Shown here: positions 9,412 through 19,573 of the stretch, one piece after another
Numbering within the stretch: the first letter of the stretch is position 1
Layout of the letters: each line of letters begins with the position of its first letter
NCBI GenBank assembly: GCA_002937505.1
Contig: PTJY01000001.1
Coordinates: 310,001 to 374,000, forward strand
DNA length: 64,000 nt
Source: Alphaproteobacteria bacterium MarineAlpha12_Bin1
GTDB lineage: Bacteria > Pseudomonadota > Alphaproteobacteria > UBA6615
Direction of reading: 5' to 3'
Notes under the pieces: model-generated
Database searches by the model: none
What the model saw: only the letters and a program-made list of their open reading frames with translations
Told to the model about the DNA's origin: nothing
Translations under genes and position numbers: made by a program

Positions 9412-10287
9412 TTACCATGATAGGTGCATTGCCGCGTAGTTAGGTGCCTGGCCATATTTTCGTAAAAGCTCTACTAGCAATGTCTCTTTTACACCACCTG
9501 CTTTGTCAACTCCAAGTACGTCAGCATGTATTCCCCCGCACAAAAATAAAGAATCAATATCAGCTCCTTTAGCACCCGCAACATCTGTGAGAATTCCATC
9601 TCCGATCATTAAAACTTTATTTCTCTGCGGATAACTCAAAAGTGTAATCATTTCATCAAATATAGGTCGGAACGGTTTACCATACCAGGAGACTACTCCT
9701 TTGTACGTAGTCTCGTAATAGTCAGCTATAGCGCCAGCACATATTTCTCGCTCCTGCCCTCGCATTACTTCTCTGTCAGGGTTAGCACAAACCATTGGCA
9801 ATGAAAGATTAGCAGCTTCCGACAGCTCAGAAACATAATCCTCTATTGTATGACTTTGCTTTCGAGGACCGGTGCATAATATAAAATCGGCCTGTTTGAT
9901 ACTGTTTACTTCTTCTATATTAGGGTTTTCTAACATCGATCGATGTCTTTCATTGCCTATAAAAACAACCCTCTTACCTAAACATTCAAACAAATTATTT
10001 GAACGGTCAGCAATCGCGTTCCAGGCCACCTCACCAGATGACAAAACATTATCGTACAAATCATATGGAACACCAATTTGAGTTATAACTTTTACTACGA
10101 CGTCAACTCTGAAAGGGGCGTTTGATAGTAAAGCTATGGACTTCCCTGCTGTCTTTAATTTTTTTAAACAGTCTATAGCCTCAGGAAAAGGCTCAACCCC
10201 ATTATGCAATGTACCCCACAGATCAATTATGTAGGAATCATAGGAGTCCGCTATCGAGGACAGTCTTGATATAAGCTGTGTGTTCAT
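9412..10287 (-). CDS. HAD-superfamily class IIA hydrolase (TIGR01459-like)
   Basis: 291 residues. HAD motif I is DLWGTLHNG near residue 22: the nucleophilic Asp is present, but the usual second Asp of DxD is Trp, as is normal in this particular subfamily. Motif II (LLSNAP) and motif IV (MIGDGILTDVAGAKGADI) are clear. These are NagD-like small-molecule phosphatases of unknown substrate. It is in the same direction as the upstream M20 hydrolase, with about 54 bases between them. No specific substrate is claimed. Confidence 0.87.
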   Translation of the reverse strand: MNTQLISRLSSIADSYDSYIIDLWGTLHNGVEPFPEAIDCLKKLKTAGKSIALLSNAPFRVDVVVKVITQIGVPYDLYDNVLSSGEVAWNAIADRSNNLFECLGKRVVFIGNERHRSMLENPNIEEVNSIKQADFILCTGPRKQSHTIEDYVSELSEAANLSLPMVCANPDREVMRGQEREICAGAIADYYETTYKGVVSWYGKPFRPIFDEMITLLSYPQRNKVLMIGDGILTDVAGAKGADIDSLFLCGGIHADVLGVDKAGGVKETLLVELLRKYGQAPNYAAMHLSW

Positions 10288-10341
10288 AAAATTACTTACC
10301 CAAAAGATCTTTTAATAAGAGCTAATAATAAAAATATTTCT

Positions 10342-11529
10342 TCATCGAGAATGAGACGAGCTTTCAGTAATGAGTATTTGTTCCACCAAAGTCGCCCAAT
10401 AACTAGCACCGATTGGTAATATATCATCATTAAAATCATATTCCGGATTATGAAGCATACAATTATTTTCAGCCGGTCCATTACCTAACCAAACGTAACA
10501 CCCAGGCCTTTCACGTAACATGTAGGAGAAATCTTCTGATCCCATACTTGGTGCTGGGTTTAAGTCAATGTTTTTCTCTCCAACAATTTCTGATGCGGCA
10601 GTCACAGCTAATTGAGTCTCTTCCTCATGATTAATAGTGGAGGGATACCTGCGTTCATAGTTTAATTCAAATTTGCTGCCAGTAGCTTCACAAATCCCTT
10701 CACAAACTCGTCGTATAGCAAATTCAGCATCGTCCCTGACCCGGTCTTTAAAACTTCGAACTGTTCCTTTCAGTTCAACCGATTCAGGGATCACATTATA
10801 TGCGTCACCTCCATGTATTTGAGTTATTGATACGACCAAAGCATCAAGTGGATCAGTGTTTCTACTGGTAATTGTTTGTACTGCGGTAATTATTTGCGAG
10901 GCTGCAACAATTGGATCTATGCCCTGATGGGGCATAGCACCATGACTTCCCTTACCTACTACTTTCAAATCAAAAATATCAAAAGCGGCCATCATAGGGC
11001 CTGAAGAGATGCCAAATTTACCCACCTCCATTCCTGGCCAATTATGTAATCCGAATACTGATTCTACAGGGAATTTTTCAAATAATCCCTCCTCTATCAT
11101 TACCTTACCACCACCTTCTCCTTCTTCTGCAGGTTGGAAAATAAAGTACACTACACCATCAAAATTTAAACTTTCTGAAAGATATTTTGCTGCCCCGAGT
11201 AACATCGCAGTATGACCATCATGGCCACAGGCATGCATCATCCCAGTATTCTTCGAGCAATGCTCAAAGTCATTCTTTTCAGTTAAAGGAAGAGCGTCCA
11301 TATCTGCTCTCAGCGCAATTGCCCTATTTCCTTTGCCAGCTTTTAGTCGACCGACTACTCCTGTTCCTGCAAGGCCTGAATGCACTTCTAGCCCAAGACC
11401 TTCAAGTTTATTTAATACGAACTGAGATGTTTCCTGCTCCTTAAACGCAATTTCAGGATTAGCATGCAAATGACGCCTCCAGGCAGTCATCAGAGCCTTT
11501 TCTTTGTTTATTTCTGGTTTAACTGGCAT
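10342..11529 (-). CDS. M20-family amidohydrolase (hippurate/N-acyl amino acid hydrolase type)
   Basis: 395 residues, a typical M20D length. It has the metal-ligand motif MHACGHDGHTAML, the catalytic glutamates of PAEEGEGG, and the dimerisation-domain motif GKGSHGAMPHQGIDP. Such enzymes cleave N-acyl or amidated amino acids; the exact substrate is unknown. The ATG is preceded by GAGGGAG at good spacing. It is divergent from the class III aminotransferase, so the 205-base intergenic region should hold promoters for both. Confidence 0.9.
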   Translation of the reverse strand: MPVKPEINKEKALMTAWRRHLHANPEIAFKEQETSQFVLNKLEGLGLEVHSGLAGTGVVGRLKAGKGNRAIALRADMDALPLTEKNDFEHCSKNTGMMHACGHDGHTAMLLGAAKYLSESLNFDGVVYFIFQPAEEGEGGGKVMIEEGLFEKFPVESVFGLHNWPGMEVGKFGISSGPMMAAFDIFDLKVVGKGSHGAMPHQGIDPIVAASQIITAVQTITSRNTDPLDALVVSITQIHGGDAYNVIPESVELKGTVRSFKDRVRDDAEFAIRRVCEGICEATGSKFELNYERRYPSTINHEEETQLAVTAASEIVGEKNIDLNPAPSMGSEDFSYMLRERPGCYVWLGNGPAENNCMLHNPEYDFNDDILPIGASYWATLVEQILITESSSHSR

Positions 11530-11734
11530 CGTTGCTCCCTCTAATATTACAGGCTAATATAACTTTATTCTTCGTTAGCTTAAAGCGATGGGGTATAAAT
11601 TAATAATTTGATTTATATGTTTGATAGCTTTCGTTGATCATATTAGCGCTATTAAAAAATATACTTATATACGTTTTTATGTGATCCTATGTTCTAAATG
11701 AAACAAAATCTATTTATCGAGGAAACGCTTAGCC

Positions 11735-13138
11735 ATGGCACCTTCAGATCAAGCCCAATTCGCTCCCAACTCTGCAGCCGCAAGGGACATAGCCTACTAT
11801 CTACATCCTTATACAAACATTAAAGCCCATGAAGAGAGTGGCCCTCTTATCATTAATAGTGGAAAAGGTGTGTTTGTATACGACGATCAAGGCAAGGAAT
11901 ACATAGAAGGTATGGCTGGGCTTTGGTGCACCTCCCTTGGATATGGAGAAGAGCGTTTAGCCAAAGCGGCTTATGATCAACTTCTCAAAATGTCATACAC
12001 CCAAGGATTCACTCATCGCTCAAACGAAACTGCAATTGATTTGGCTGAAAAGTTGATATCTATAGCCCCAAAGGGGATGAGCAAAGTTTTTTTTACAAAT
12101 TCAGGGTCTGAGGCAAACGACACTCAAATTAAAATTGTTTGGTACTATAACAACGCACTAGGACGTCCAAATAAAAAGAAAATTATTGGCCGCAAAAGAG
12201 CTTACCATGGCATTACTCTAGCTGCCTCGAGCCTAACGGGGGTTGAATATGCCCAAAAAGGTTTTGACGTGCCACTTGAGCGTTTTTTGCATGTCTCCTC
12301 AGCTCATTATTGGAGAGATGGAAAGGACGGTGAATCAGAAGAAGAGTATACAGACAGGCTAGCAGAGGAGCTGAATCAGCTAATTATTTCTGAGGGGGCA
12401 GATACTGTCGCGGCTTTTATCGCCGAACCTGTAATGGGCGCTGGAGGTGCAATTCCGCCTCCAAAATCTTATTTTCCTAAAATACAAGCTGTTTTAAAAA
12501 ATCATGACGTTTTATTCATAGCGGACGAGGTAATAACAGGATTCTGCAGAACAGGTAACATGTTTGCCACTGAAACTTATGACCTTGACCCAGACTTAAT
12601 ATCTGTGGCAAAGGCTTTATCTTCCGCTTATCTGCCTATAGGGGCAGTAATGATGAAGGATGAAATTTATCAGGGCCTCCGTTCTGGAGGGGATAAATTT
12701 GGAATGTGGAACACTGGCTATACTTATTCAGGACATCCAGCCGCAGCTGCAGTGGCGCTCGAAACCCTAAAAATTTATGAAGAACGTAATACTCTAGACC
12801 ATGTCAGGAGTGTAATGCCAAAGTTTCGTGAGCGTCTTATGAGTTTTGCCAGCCATCCTTTAGTAGGGGACGTGCGCAACGTAGGACTTATTGGGGGCAT
12901 AGAGCTAACACCTGATAAAACAAACAAGGGAGTATTTGATCCAAATGAAAAAGTTGCTCCCTATTTTGTATCTAGAGCGCACGAATATGGTCTCATATTA
13001 AGAGCTGCCCCATCAGACGTTATAGCTTTTTGTCCACCTTTAATTATTAGTGAAAAAGAGATTGATTTAGTTATGGATCGTGCCGAAAAAGCATTAGATG
13101 ACACGTGGAATCATGTACAAAAAAAGGGATTAGTATAA
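11735..13138 (+). CDS. Class III (omega) aminotransferase
   Basis: 467 residues with the fold-type I class III pattern: cofactor-phosphate region NSGSEANDTQIK, the aromatic segment KKIIGRKRAYHG, the Asp of IADEVITGF, and the PLP lysine in SVAKALSS. The N-terminus (AAARDIAYYLHPYTN) resembles omega-amino acid:pyruvate and putrescine/taurine-type aminotransferases. Donor specificity cannot be read. It is divergent from an M20 hydrolase and upstream of hemA. A weak hairpin with a T-run follows the gene at about 13191-13225. Confidence 0.9.
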   Translation: MAPSDQAQFAPNSAAARDIAYYLHPYTNIKAHEESGPLIINSGKGVFVYDDQGKEYIEGMAGLWCTSLGYGEERLAKAAYDQLLKMSYTQGFTHRSNETAIDLAEKLISIAPKGMSKVFFTNSGSEANDTQIKIVWYYNNALGRPNKKKIIGRKRAYHGITLAASSLTGVEYAQKGFDVPLERFLHVSSAHYWRDGKDGESEEEYTDRLAEELNQLIISEGADTVAAFIAEPVMGAGGAIPPPKSYFPKIQAVLKNHDVLFIADEVITGFCRTGNMFATETYDLDPDLISVAKALSSAYLPIGAVMMKDEIYQGLRSGGDKFGMWNTGYTYSGHPAAAAVALETLKIYEERNTLDHVRSVMPKFRERLMSFASHPLVGDVRNVGLIGGIELTPDKTNKGVFDPNEKVAPYFVSRAHEYGLILRAAPSDVIAFCPPLIISEKEIDLVMDRAEKALDDTWNHVQKKGLV

Positions 13139-13190
13139 ATTCATCCGAGAAATATTTGTACAGATTTAGTACAGCGGATCAACTTTGATT

Positions 13191-13225
13191 AAAAGCTCTG
13201 GTTACTTTATAAATAAAGCTTTTTT
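13191..13225 (+). terminator. Possible weak terminator after aminotransferase gene
   Basis: The arms AAAAGCT and AGCTTTT can pair around a long (19-base) AT-rich loop and run into a T tract. The stem is A/T-rich and the loop long, so this is only a candidate. Confidence 0.3.
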
Positions 13226-13259
13226 GATGTTTTAACTCAGATGCGTCACTCCGCCGCCG

Positions 13260-13288
13260 TGGGCAAAGCTGATAGCTCTGGCTATAAT
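13260..13288 (+). promoter_or_regulatory. Candidate sigma-70 promoter of hemA
   Basis: A perfect TATAAT (13283-13288) lies 17 bases after TGGGCA (13260-13265, four of six matches to TTGACA). The start point would be near 13295, giving a leader of about 40 bases that includes a small hairpin ACCGA/TCGGT. It was found by eye; other promoters are possible. Confidence 0.5.
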
Positions 13289-13332
13289 AATCTTATAAAA
13301 AACCGAGATGAAATCGGTCTGGCAGGGCTTTA

Positions 13333-14544
13333 ATGCAATACGACAAGTTTTTTGCTGAAAATTTGGGAGGCTTACGAGCAGAGGGTCGGTATCGAGAGTT
13401 TGCTGACTTAGAGCGTAATGCTGGAAGTTTTCCCAAAGCCATTCGCTACTCTAATGGTAAGCGTCAAGATATAACTGTATGGTGTTCCAACGATTATCTG
13501 GGTTTTGGGCAACACCCGGCTGTTTTAGAAGCCATGCATGAAGCTATCAACCGTTGTGGAGCAGGAGCAGGTGGTACACGAAATATTTCTGGCACTAATC
13601 ACTATCACGTTCTGCTAGAAGAGGAATTGGCTGATTTACATGCAAAGGAATCGTCTCTGTTATTCACATCTGGATATGTTGCTAATTGGACAACGCTAAG
13701 TACGCTAGCATCTTGTCTGCCAAACTGTTTGGTTATTTCAGACGCTCTAAATCACAATTCCATGATAGAAGGAATTCGTCATGGACGATCAGAAAAAACT
13801 GTATTTCGACATAACGATGTAGCACATCTCAAAGAAATACTATCTAATCAAGACTTCGACCGCCCAAAAATTGTTGCTTTTGAGTCAGTATATTCGATGG
13901 ACGGTGATATATCCCCGGTTTCAGATATTCTAGACTTATGTGAGCGACATAACGCTCTTTCATATTTAGATGAAGTTCATGCTGTAGGCATGTACGGCGA
14001 AAGAGGTGGAGGTGTGGCCGAGCGCGAAGGTGTGATGGATAGAGTAGACATAATACAGGGAACTTTAGGTAAGGCCTTTGGAGTAATGGGTGGTTATATT
14101 GCTTCCTCAGATAACCTTATAGACTTTATCCGTTCTAATGGTAATGGTTTTATTTTCACTACGTCCCTACCACCAGCGTTAGCCGCAGGAGCAAGAGCTG
14201 CGATCAAAATACTGAAAGAACGCAACGATATAAGAGATAAGCATCAAGAAAGAGCGTACACGCTCAAAAAAGGATTACTTGATGCAGGAATAGAGGTAAT
14301 GGCATCTGAGTGTCATATAGTACCTGTTTTAGTCGGAGATGCGAGGCTGTGCAAGATAGCTAGCGATGAACTGTTAGATCGCCATAATGTCTACGTTCAA
14401 CCAATCAATTTTCCTACTGTACCTAAGGGAACAGAGAGACTTCGTCTAACCCCTACTCCTTTACACACTGACGCAGAAATGGACCATTTGATTTCTGCTT
14501 TCCAAGATGTTTGGTTACGCCTTAATTTGCGTAAGGCTGCTTAA
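13333..14544 (+). CDS. hemA: 5-aminolevulinate synthase
   Basis: 403 residues. It condenses glycine with succinyl-CoA to 5-aminolevulinate, the first step of haem and corrin synthesis by the Shemin route. The glycine-rich [12 protein letters not shown] motif, the [13 protein letters not shown] segment, the cofactor Asp/His pair in [10 protein letters not shown] and the PLP lysine K247 in TLGKAFG are all in place. This enzyme is characteristic of Alphaproteobacteria, whereas most bacteria use glutamyl-tRNA. Its product also feeds the corrin ring that CobS/CobT metallate. Confidence 0.97.
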   Translation: MQYDKFFAENLGGLRAEGRYREFADLERNAGSFPKAIRYSNGKRQDITVWCSNDYLGFGQHPAVLEAMHEAINRCGAGAGGTRNISGTNHYHVLLEEELADLHAKESSLLFTSGYVANWTTLSTLASCLPNCLVISDALNHNSMIEGIRHGRSEKTVFRHNDVAHLKEILSNQDFDRPKIVAFESVYSMDGDISPVSDILDLCERHNALSYLDEVHAVGMYGERGGGVAEREGVMDRVDIIQGTLGKAFGVMGGYIASSDNLIDFIRSNGNGFIFTTSLPPALAAGARAAIKILKERNDIRDKHQERAYTLKKGLLDAGIEVMASECHIVPVLVGDARLCKIASDELLDRHNVYVQPINFPTVPKGTERLRLTPTPLHTDAEMDHLISAFQDVWLRLNLRKAA

Positions 14545-14569
14545 TAAAATAAATTTAATAGCCTTTAAT

Positions 14570-15046
14570 TCAGTCAGAAACGGCCTCAGCAGCTGTCATT
14601 GTAGGCAAAATCCCGTTAGATTCTGCCTCGCTAGAATCAAAATTCAGCTCTACTCGCATCCCATCAGGACCAGTTAAAAATAATTGATAGAGGTCACCCG
14701 CATTTGCTTGCCTCTGTAAAAATTTGACGCCATTGCGTTCTAAGCGACCTATCATCTCAGGTAATCCAGTGCACCTAAAAGCCACGTGATCGATTATGCC
14801 AGTTCCAGTATTTTGTTCAGATAATCGTCCTCCTAGGTAACGATCTTGAAAGCGTTTTTCTTTTCCTTCAACAGGTGATTGCGCAATATGCAGAACGTCA
14901 CGGTTTCCTATGTATAACCAAACTACTTTAACCTTAAAATCAGGCGTATAGCCCTGTTCAAGGCCGATATTTTCTATAAACCAGTTAGCTGTTGTTTCAA
15001 CGTCGTTAACCAGCAAGAGAAGATGTTCTATATGGCTCAAAGGCAT
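14570..15046 (-). CDS. VOC-fold (glyoxalase/dioxygenase superfamily) protein
   Basis: 158 residues with two beta-alpha-beta-beta-beta modules. Candidate metal ligands are the His of SHIEHLL, the His of IIDHVAF and the Glu of MRVELNF. Related proteins are called glyoxalase or lactoylglutathione lyase-like, but the substrate is unknown. It does not look like a canonical methylmalonyl-CoA epimerase, despite the mutase in this window. It runs in the same direction as pdxH, 48 bases downstream. Confidence 0.8.
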   Translation of the reverse strand: MPLSHIEHLLLLVNDVETTANWFIENIGLEQGYTPDFKVKVVWLYIGNRDVLHIAQSPVEGKEKRFQDRYLGGRLSEQNTGTGIIDHVAFRCTGLPEMIGRLERNGVKFLQRQANAGDLYQLFLTGPDGMRVELNFDSSEAESNGILPTMTAAEAVSD

Positions 15047-15094
15047 TTTTAGTTCCTAATTCGTTATAAACAGACAACCCAAACACACTACTGC

Positions 15095-15685
15095 TTAAGG
15101 ATAAAGATTACTTGTGTTCCAGCAACCCTGCCCGGTAAGCTCAAACAAAAGTCGGTCGTGCATTCTATCATCTTTCTCAGTCCAAAATTCAATCCGACTT
15201 GGCTTCAGTCTATAGCCTGACCAGAAAGGTGGACGGTAAACTTTCCCGGATTTAAACTTTTTTTCAAATTGCGCGGCTTTTTCTTCAAATTCTTCTCGCG
15301 TCTTCATCAATTTAGATTGATCAGATGCCCAAGCTGAAATCTGACTGCCTCTTGACCGTGAGCTAAAATATAGATCTGCTTCTTCATCGGTCACTTCCAT
15401 GACGGATCCGTCTATGCGCACCTGTCTACCTAGCTGTCTCCAATAGAAACATAATGAAGCGAGAGGTTTCTTTTTTAAATCTTGAGCTTTTTTACTTTCC
15501 ATATTTGTGTAAAAAACAAACCCATCCTCTCCGTAACCTTTCAATAAAACCATACGCACGGAGGGGACCCCCTCGGAACTTACTGTGGCTAGTGCCATTG
15601 CATCTGGATTCTTTTTCTCAGAGACGATAGCATCATCATACCAATCACTAAATTGTTTGATTGGGTCGATTTTTGGCTCAGACAT
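15095..15685 (-). CDS. pdxH: Pyridoxamine/pyridoxine 5'-phosphate oxidase
   Basis: 196 residues. This FMN enzyme makes pyridoxal 5'-phosphate. Visible family marks are SVRMVLLKGY and FYTNMESKKAQDL (FMN/phosphate binding), CFYWRQLGRQVRIDG, the SRSRGSQISAWAS segment, and a C-terminal region resembling the usual RL.P end. PLP serves HemA, SerC and the other PLP enzymes in the window. It diverges from the lipoprotein gene at 15834. Confidence 0.96.
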   Translation of the reverse strand: MSEPKIDPIKQFSDWYDDAIVSEKKNPDAMALATVSSEGVPSVRMVLLKGYGEDGFVFYTNMESKKAQDLKKKPLASLCFYWRQLGRQVRIDGSVMEVTDEEADLYFSSRSRGSQISAWASDQSKLMKTREEFEEKAAQFEKKFKSGKVYRPPFWSGYRLKPSRIEFWTEKDDRMHDRLLFELTGQGCWNTSNLYP

Positions 15686-15833
15686 GTCTTTTTTCTGCCA
15701 TTATAGTTTTTTAATTAATTATATACCTAATTCCTGCTTTTCTCATTTATCAGTTTTGAAGGCCTGTACCACTAAAAAACAAGAACATAAAGTCACTATT
15801 AAAAAATGAATCATAAAACTAGGGTAAATAAAA

Positions 15834-16307
15834 ATGAAATTAAAAGTTACTATAGCAATAATTGTCGCAATATTTTCTCTTTCCTCTTGTGCTAATGAAA
15901 TTGGTCAAAAAGAAGGTCTGGGAACCATTATTGGAGCAATGAGCGGCGCAGTTATTGGATCAAATATAGGTAAGGGTAAAGGACGTACAGCAGCCATTGC
16001 TCTTGGCACTCTAGCCGGCGCAGTTCTGGGCGCAGATATTGGTAAAACTCTAGATCGGAAAGATCGATTAGCTATGAAATCTGCAGAATCAAAAGCCCAT
16101 AAAGCAAAAATAGGTGAACAAATCACCTGGAATAATCCGAAAAGTGGAAATTCTGGATCAGTTACACCCATACGAGAAGGTAAAAGAAAATCAAGCGGCG
16201 CATACTGCCGTGAGTATCTAACTCGAGTAGAAATAAATGGTCGTACTCAGCAAGCTTATGGAACAGCTTGTCAACAACAAGATGGGAGTTGGAAAATAGT
16301 AAAATAG
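15834..16307 (+). CDS. Glycine-zipper lipoprotein, 17 kDa surface-antigen family
   Basis: 157 residues. A short hydrophobic signal ends in the lipobox LSSC with lipidated Cys 19. Glycine-zipper repeats follow (GAMSGAVIGSNIGKGKG and GTLAGAVLGADIGK), then a C-terminal domain with CREYLTRVEINGR and YGTACQQQDGSWKIV. This is the architecture of the rickettsial 17-kDa antigen and related alphaproteobacterial outer-membrane lipoproteins; the function is probably structural. AGGG lies just before the ATG. Confidence 0.88.
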   Translation: MKLKVTIAIIVAIFSLSSCANEIGQKEGLGTIIGAMSGAVIGSNIGKGKGRTAAIALGTLAGAVLGADIGKTLDRKDRLAMKSAESKAHKAKIGEQITWNNPKSGNSGSVTPIREGKRKSSGAYCREYLTRVEINGRTQQAYGTACQQQDGSWKIVK

Positions 16308-16382
16308 TTTATTGCCTTGCCGCAATCAAACTTTGGTGTAGGATGCCGACAATGTTGAAAAACTTCTAGTCTGCAGGATTTT

Positions 16383-17225
16383 ATGAGTAATAAAAAAGGA
16401 TTAATGTCGGGAAAACGAGGCCTGATAATGGGGGTTGCTAACGATCGCTCTATTGCCTGGGGCATAGCTCGGTCAATTGCTGATCATGGAGGAACTCTTG
16501 CTTTCACTTATCAAGGTGAAGCACTAGAAAAACGAGTTCGACCACTAGCTGAACAAGTAAACTCTGACATAGTCCTTCAATGCGATGTCTCGGACAACAA
16601 AAGCTTAGATAGTGTTTTCTCAGAATTAGAAGAAAAATGGGGAGGTATTGATTTCCTTGTCCATGCGATAGCTTTTTCTGATAAAGATGAGTTGAAAGGT
16701 CAGTATTTAGATACAACTAAAGAGAATTTTCTTCGTTCATTAGAGATATCCTGTTATTCTTTTACTGAGCTTTGTAGGCGAGCATCAAAACTTATGTCCG
16801 AAGGCGGCAGTCTTTTGACACTGACTTATTATGGTGCAGAAAGCGTAATGCCCCATTATAATGTCATGGGAGTTGCTAAAGCAGCTCTAGAAGCTAGCGT
16901 AAAATACCTTGCTGTAGATTTGGGAAACAAGTCAATTCGTGTTAATGCGATATCTGCTGGTCCTATTAAGACCCTAGCTGCAAGCGGTATTGGCGATTTT
17001 CGTTATATACTTAAATGGAATGAGCTTAATTCTCCCCTGAAACGTAACGTGACAATTGAGCAGGTTGGCAGTGCAGGACTATATTTACTTAGTGACCTCA
17101 GCTCGGGTGTAACCGGTGAAGTTCACCATGTTGACAGCGGATATAATGTAGTGGGTATGGTAGCGGTAGATGAGGCGTCCGAAGTCGCAAAATTGCTATC
17201 GAATATAAAAACAGACAACGACTGA
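16383..17225 (+). CDS. fabI: Enoyl-[acyl-carrier-protein] reductase, NADH type
   Basis: 280 residues. It performs the last reduction step of fatty-acid elongation. The divergent SDR cofactor motif is GVANDRSIAWGIA, and the FabI Y-x6-K active site is Y159/K166 in YNVMGVAK. The SAGPIKTLAASGI loop is the usual substrate-binding loop. aroC follows after 21 bases with a strong AAGGAG, suggesting a fabI-aroC operon. Confidence 0.96.
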   Translation: MSNKKGLMSGKRGLIMGVANDRSIAWGIARSIADHGGTLAFTYQGEALEKRVRPLAEQVNSDIVLQCDVSDNKSLDSVFSELEEKWGGIDFLVHAIAFSDKDELKGQYLDTTKENFLRSLEISCYSFTELCRRASKLMSEGGSLLTLTYYGAESVMPHYNVMGVAKAALEASVKYLAVDLGNKSIRVNAISAGPIKTLAASGIGDFRYILKWNELNSPLKRNVTIEQVGSAGLYLLSDLSSGVTGEVHHVDSGYNVVGMVAVDEASEVAKLLSNIKTDND

Positions 17226-17246
17226 AAGTCATAAAGGAGAGCTTTC

Positions 17247-18341
17247 ATGTCAGTTAATAAATTTGGTCGAATACTTAATTTCACTACCTGGGGTGAAAGT
17301 CATGGCAGTGCAATTGGCTGTGTTATAGATGGAGTGCCTCCCCTCATCAATCTTTCTGAAGAAGATATTCAAATATGGCTTGATAGAAGAAAGCCTGGTC
17401 AATCTCGCTTTACTTCTCAAAGAAAAGAACCAGATAAAGTAGAGATATTGTCGGGAATATTTGAAAATAAAACAACTGGAGCTCCACTTAGTCTAGTAAT
17501 CAAGAATATAGATGCCCGATCGCGCGACTATGGAGAAATTGCTGATAAATATAGACCAGGACACGCGGACTATACCTACGACGCTAAGTACGGCATCCGA
17601 GACTATCGAGGAGGAGGTCGTTCGTCAGCAAGAGAAACCGCTTCCCGGGTAGCAGCTGGTGCCATCGCGCGAAAAGTTCTTGATAGCATCATCCCCGGGA
17701 AAGTAAAAATACGTTCAGCGTTAATCCAAATAGGAAGCCAGTCAATAAATAGGGAACACTGGGACGACTCAGAAATAGAAAAAAACCCTTTTTGGTGTCC
17801 CGATGCCGTCGCCGCAAAGAATTGGGCAGGCTATTTAGAGAAAATTCGAAAAGATGGATCTAGTGTTGGGGCTATAATTGAAGTTATTGCATCCGGAATA
17901 CCAGTAGGGCTAGGTGAACCTATCTATGGAAAAATTGACTCAGAACTTGCTATGGCCATGATGAGCATAAACGCTGTTAAAGGCGTAGAAGTAGGGGAAG
18001 GCATGGCAGCTGCTTCCCTAACAGGCGAAGAAAATGCTGATGAAATGTATACTGAAAGTGGCCTTGTTAAATTCAAATCAAATAAATCAGGTGGTGTGTT
18101 GGGAGGGATAACGACAGGACAGGATATAGTTGTAAGATTTGCTGTAAAGCCAACTAGCTCAATTTTGTCAGAACGAAAAACGGTTGATAAAAGTGGCGCA
18201 GAAACAAAAATAAGCACTAAAGGCAGACATGATCCTTGCGTTGGCATAAGGGCCGCACCAGTAGGAGAAGCGATGATGGCATTAGTATTAGCCGATCAAC
18301 TGCTTCGACACCGTGCGCAAATAGGAAATATTGATTTTTAA
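17247..18341 (+). CDS. aroC: Chorismate synthase
   Basis: 364 residues. It converts EPSP to chorismate using reduced FMN. All three family signatures are visible: [14 protein letters not shown] near the N-terminus, [20 protein letters not shown] in the middle, and [17 protein letters not shown] near the C-terminus. The ATG is preceded by AAAGGAGAG. Co-directional with fabI, as often in Alphaproteobacteria. Confidence 0.97.
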   Translation: MSVNKFGRILNFTTWGESHGSAIGCVIDGVPPLINLSEEDIQIWLDRRKPGQSRFTSQRKEPDKVEILSGIFENKTTGAPLSLVIKNIDARSRDYGEIADKYRPGHADYTYDAKYGIRDYRGGGRSSARETASRVAAGAIARKVLDSIIPGKVKIRSALIQIGSQSINREHWDDSEIEKNPFWCPDAVAAKNWAGYLEKIRKDGSSVGAIIEVIASGIPVGLGEPIYGKIDSELAMAMMSINAVKGVEVGEGMAAASLTGEENADEMYTESGLVKFKSNKSGGVLGGITTGQDIVVRFAVKPTSSILSERKTVDKSGAETKISTKGRHDPCVGIRAAPVGEAMMALVLADQLLRHRAQIGNIDF

Positions 18342-18408
18342 TATATTAAATAATTCATAGCGCTAAAAAACTATTGCTTAAATTCTTATCAAGCACAAAG
18401 AAACATCC

Positions 18409-19467
18409 ATGCAAGATGCAATAAATGAAAAAAAAATAGCGGTGCTTGCAACTGGAGCAAATGGATGCTGCATTGCGGCAGACTTGACTGCGGCCGATCT
18501 CGATGTGGTTTTGATTGATCAATGGGCTGATCATGTCGATAAAATGCAACAAAATGGCTTAAACATCATTACCAATGAAGAAAATAATAACATAAAGGTA
18601 AGAGCCTATCACCTTGGTGATGTTTGTGCGATCAAAGATAAGTTTGATATAGTTTTTCTAACTTCAAAAGCATATGACTCTCGTTGGTTAACTACATTTA
18701 TAAAACCATATCTTGCTAAAGATGGCCTTCTTATAGCTGTTCAGAACTGCATGACAGCGGAGATGATTGGAGAAATAGTTGGAGTGGAACGCACCGTTGG
18801 ATGTGTAGTAGAACTTTCCTCTCAATTATTTCAACCAGGAGAAGTAAAGAGAAACACTCTTAAGGAAAACACCTGGTTTGGGCTAGGTTCTTTTGACATT
18901 TCTCATGAACAAAGGTTACCAGAGGTGCAAGAAATTCTATGCTATTCGGGAAAAGTTGACCTTACCGATGATATTTTGTCAGCGAAATGGATGAAATTAA
19001 TTGTTAATGCAATGACAATGGCTATAAAAGCTATACTTGGAATGACAAACGAAGAGGTTTTTCATCTAAACGGTAAAGAATATGCCCAAAAGGTCCAAAG
19101 ATTATTTCTTCAAGCAGGAGAAGAAGCCTTAACAGCAGGACAAAATATGGGATACAAACTAGTTCCTATTTTTGGACTAGAAGCTGATGAAGTTAAAAAC
19201 ACAAACAACCTGCTAGAAACACTACTTGACAAAATAGTTAGTGACGTAGGACCAACAGCAATTAATACCGTTCTTCAAGATCATATGAAAGGTCGATATA
19301 GTGAAGTAGATATGATTAATGGTATTGTTGCCGATGAAAGTTATAGTAAAAATAAGGCTGCCCCTGTCTCTAAAATGCTAGTGGACCTAACACATCAGAT
19401 TTATAGCGGAGAATTGAAACCAAGTAAGGACAACCTACAACTCATGTATCAGAACTTAAATTTGTAG
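18409..19467 (+). CDS. Ketopantoate reductase-like (ApbA/PanE family) dehydrogenase
   Basis: 352 residues. The N-terminal Rossmann fold has a degenerate nucleotide motif (ATGANGCCIAADL, with GANG where GAGA is usual), followed by an ApbA C-terminal helical domain with the conserved lysine segment KWMKLIVNAM. The family includes 2-dehydropantoate 2-reductase and paralogues of unknown substrate. It is somewhat longer than PanE, so I do not assign panE. It stands alone between aroC and hisZ. Confidence 0.8.
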   Translation: MQDAINEKKIAVLATGANGCCIAADLTAADLDVVLIDQWADHVDKMQQNGLNIITNEENNNIKVRAYHLGDVCAIKDKFDIVFLTSKAYDSRWLTTFIKPYLAKDGLLIAVQNCMTAEMIGEIVGVERTVGCVVELSSQLFQPGEVKRNTLKENTWFGLGSFDISHEQRLPEVQEILCYSGKVDLTDDILSAKWMKLIVNAMTMAIKAILGMTNEEVFHLNGKEYAQKVQRLFLQAGEEALTAGQNMGYKLVPIFGLEADEVKNTNNLLETLLDKIVSDVGPTAINTVLQDHMKGRYSEVDMINGIVADESYSKNKAAPVSKMLVDLTHQIYSGELKPSKDNLQLMYQNLNL

Positions 19468-19573
19468 GGTGAATTTTTGTAAACATTTTAAACTTAAGTG
19501 ATTAGCTCTAATAAAACGAGAAATACTCATTTTATAAATAAAATAGAAATAATAAACTCTACAAGTCTAAAAT

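Noticed and set aside
14570-15046. VOC protein as methylmalonyl-CoA epimerase
   Set aside because: The metabolic context would fit, but the sequence lacks the usual epimerase pattern and its C-terminal half resembles generic glyoxalase-like proteins.
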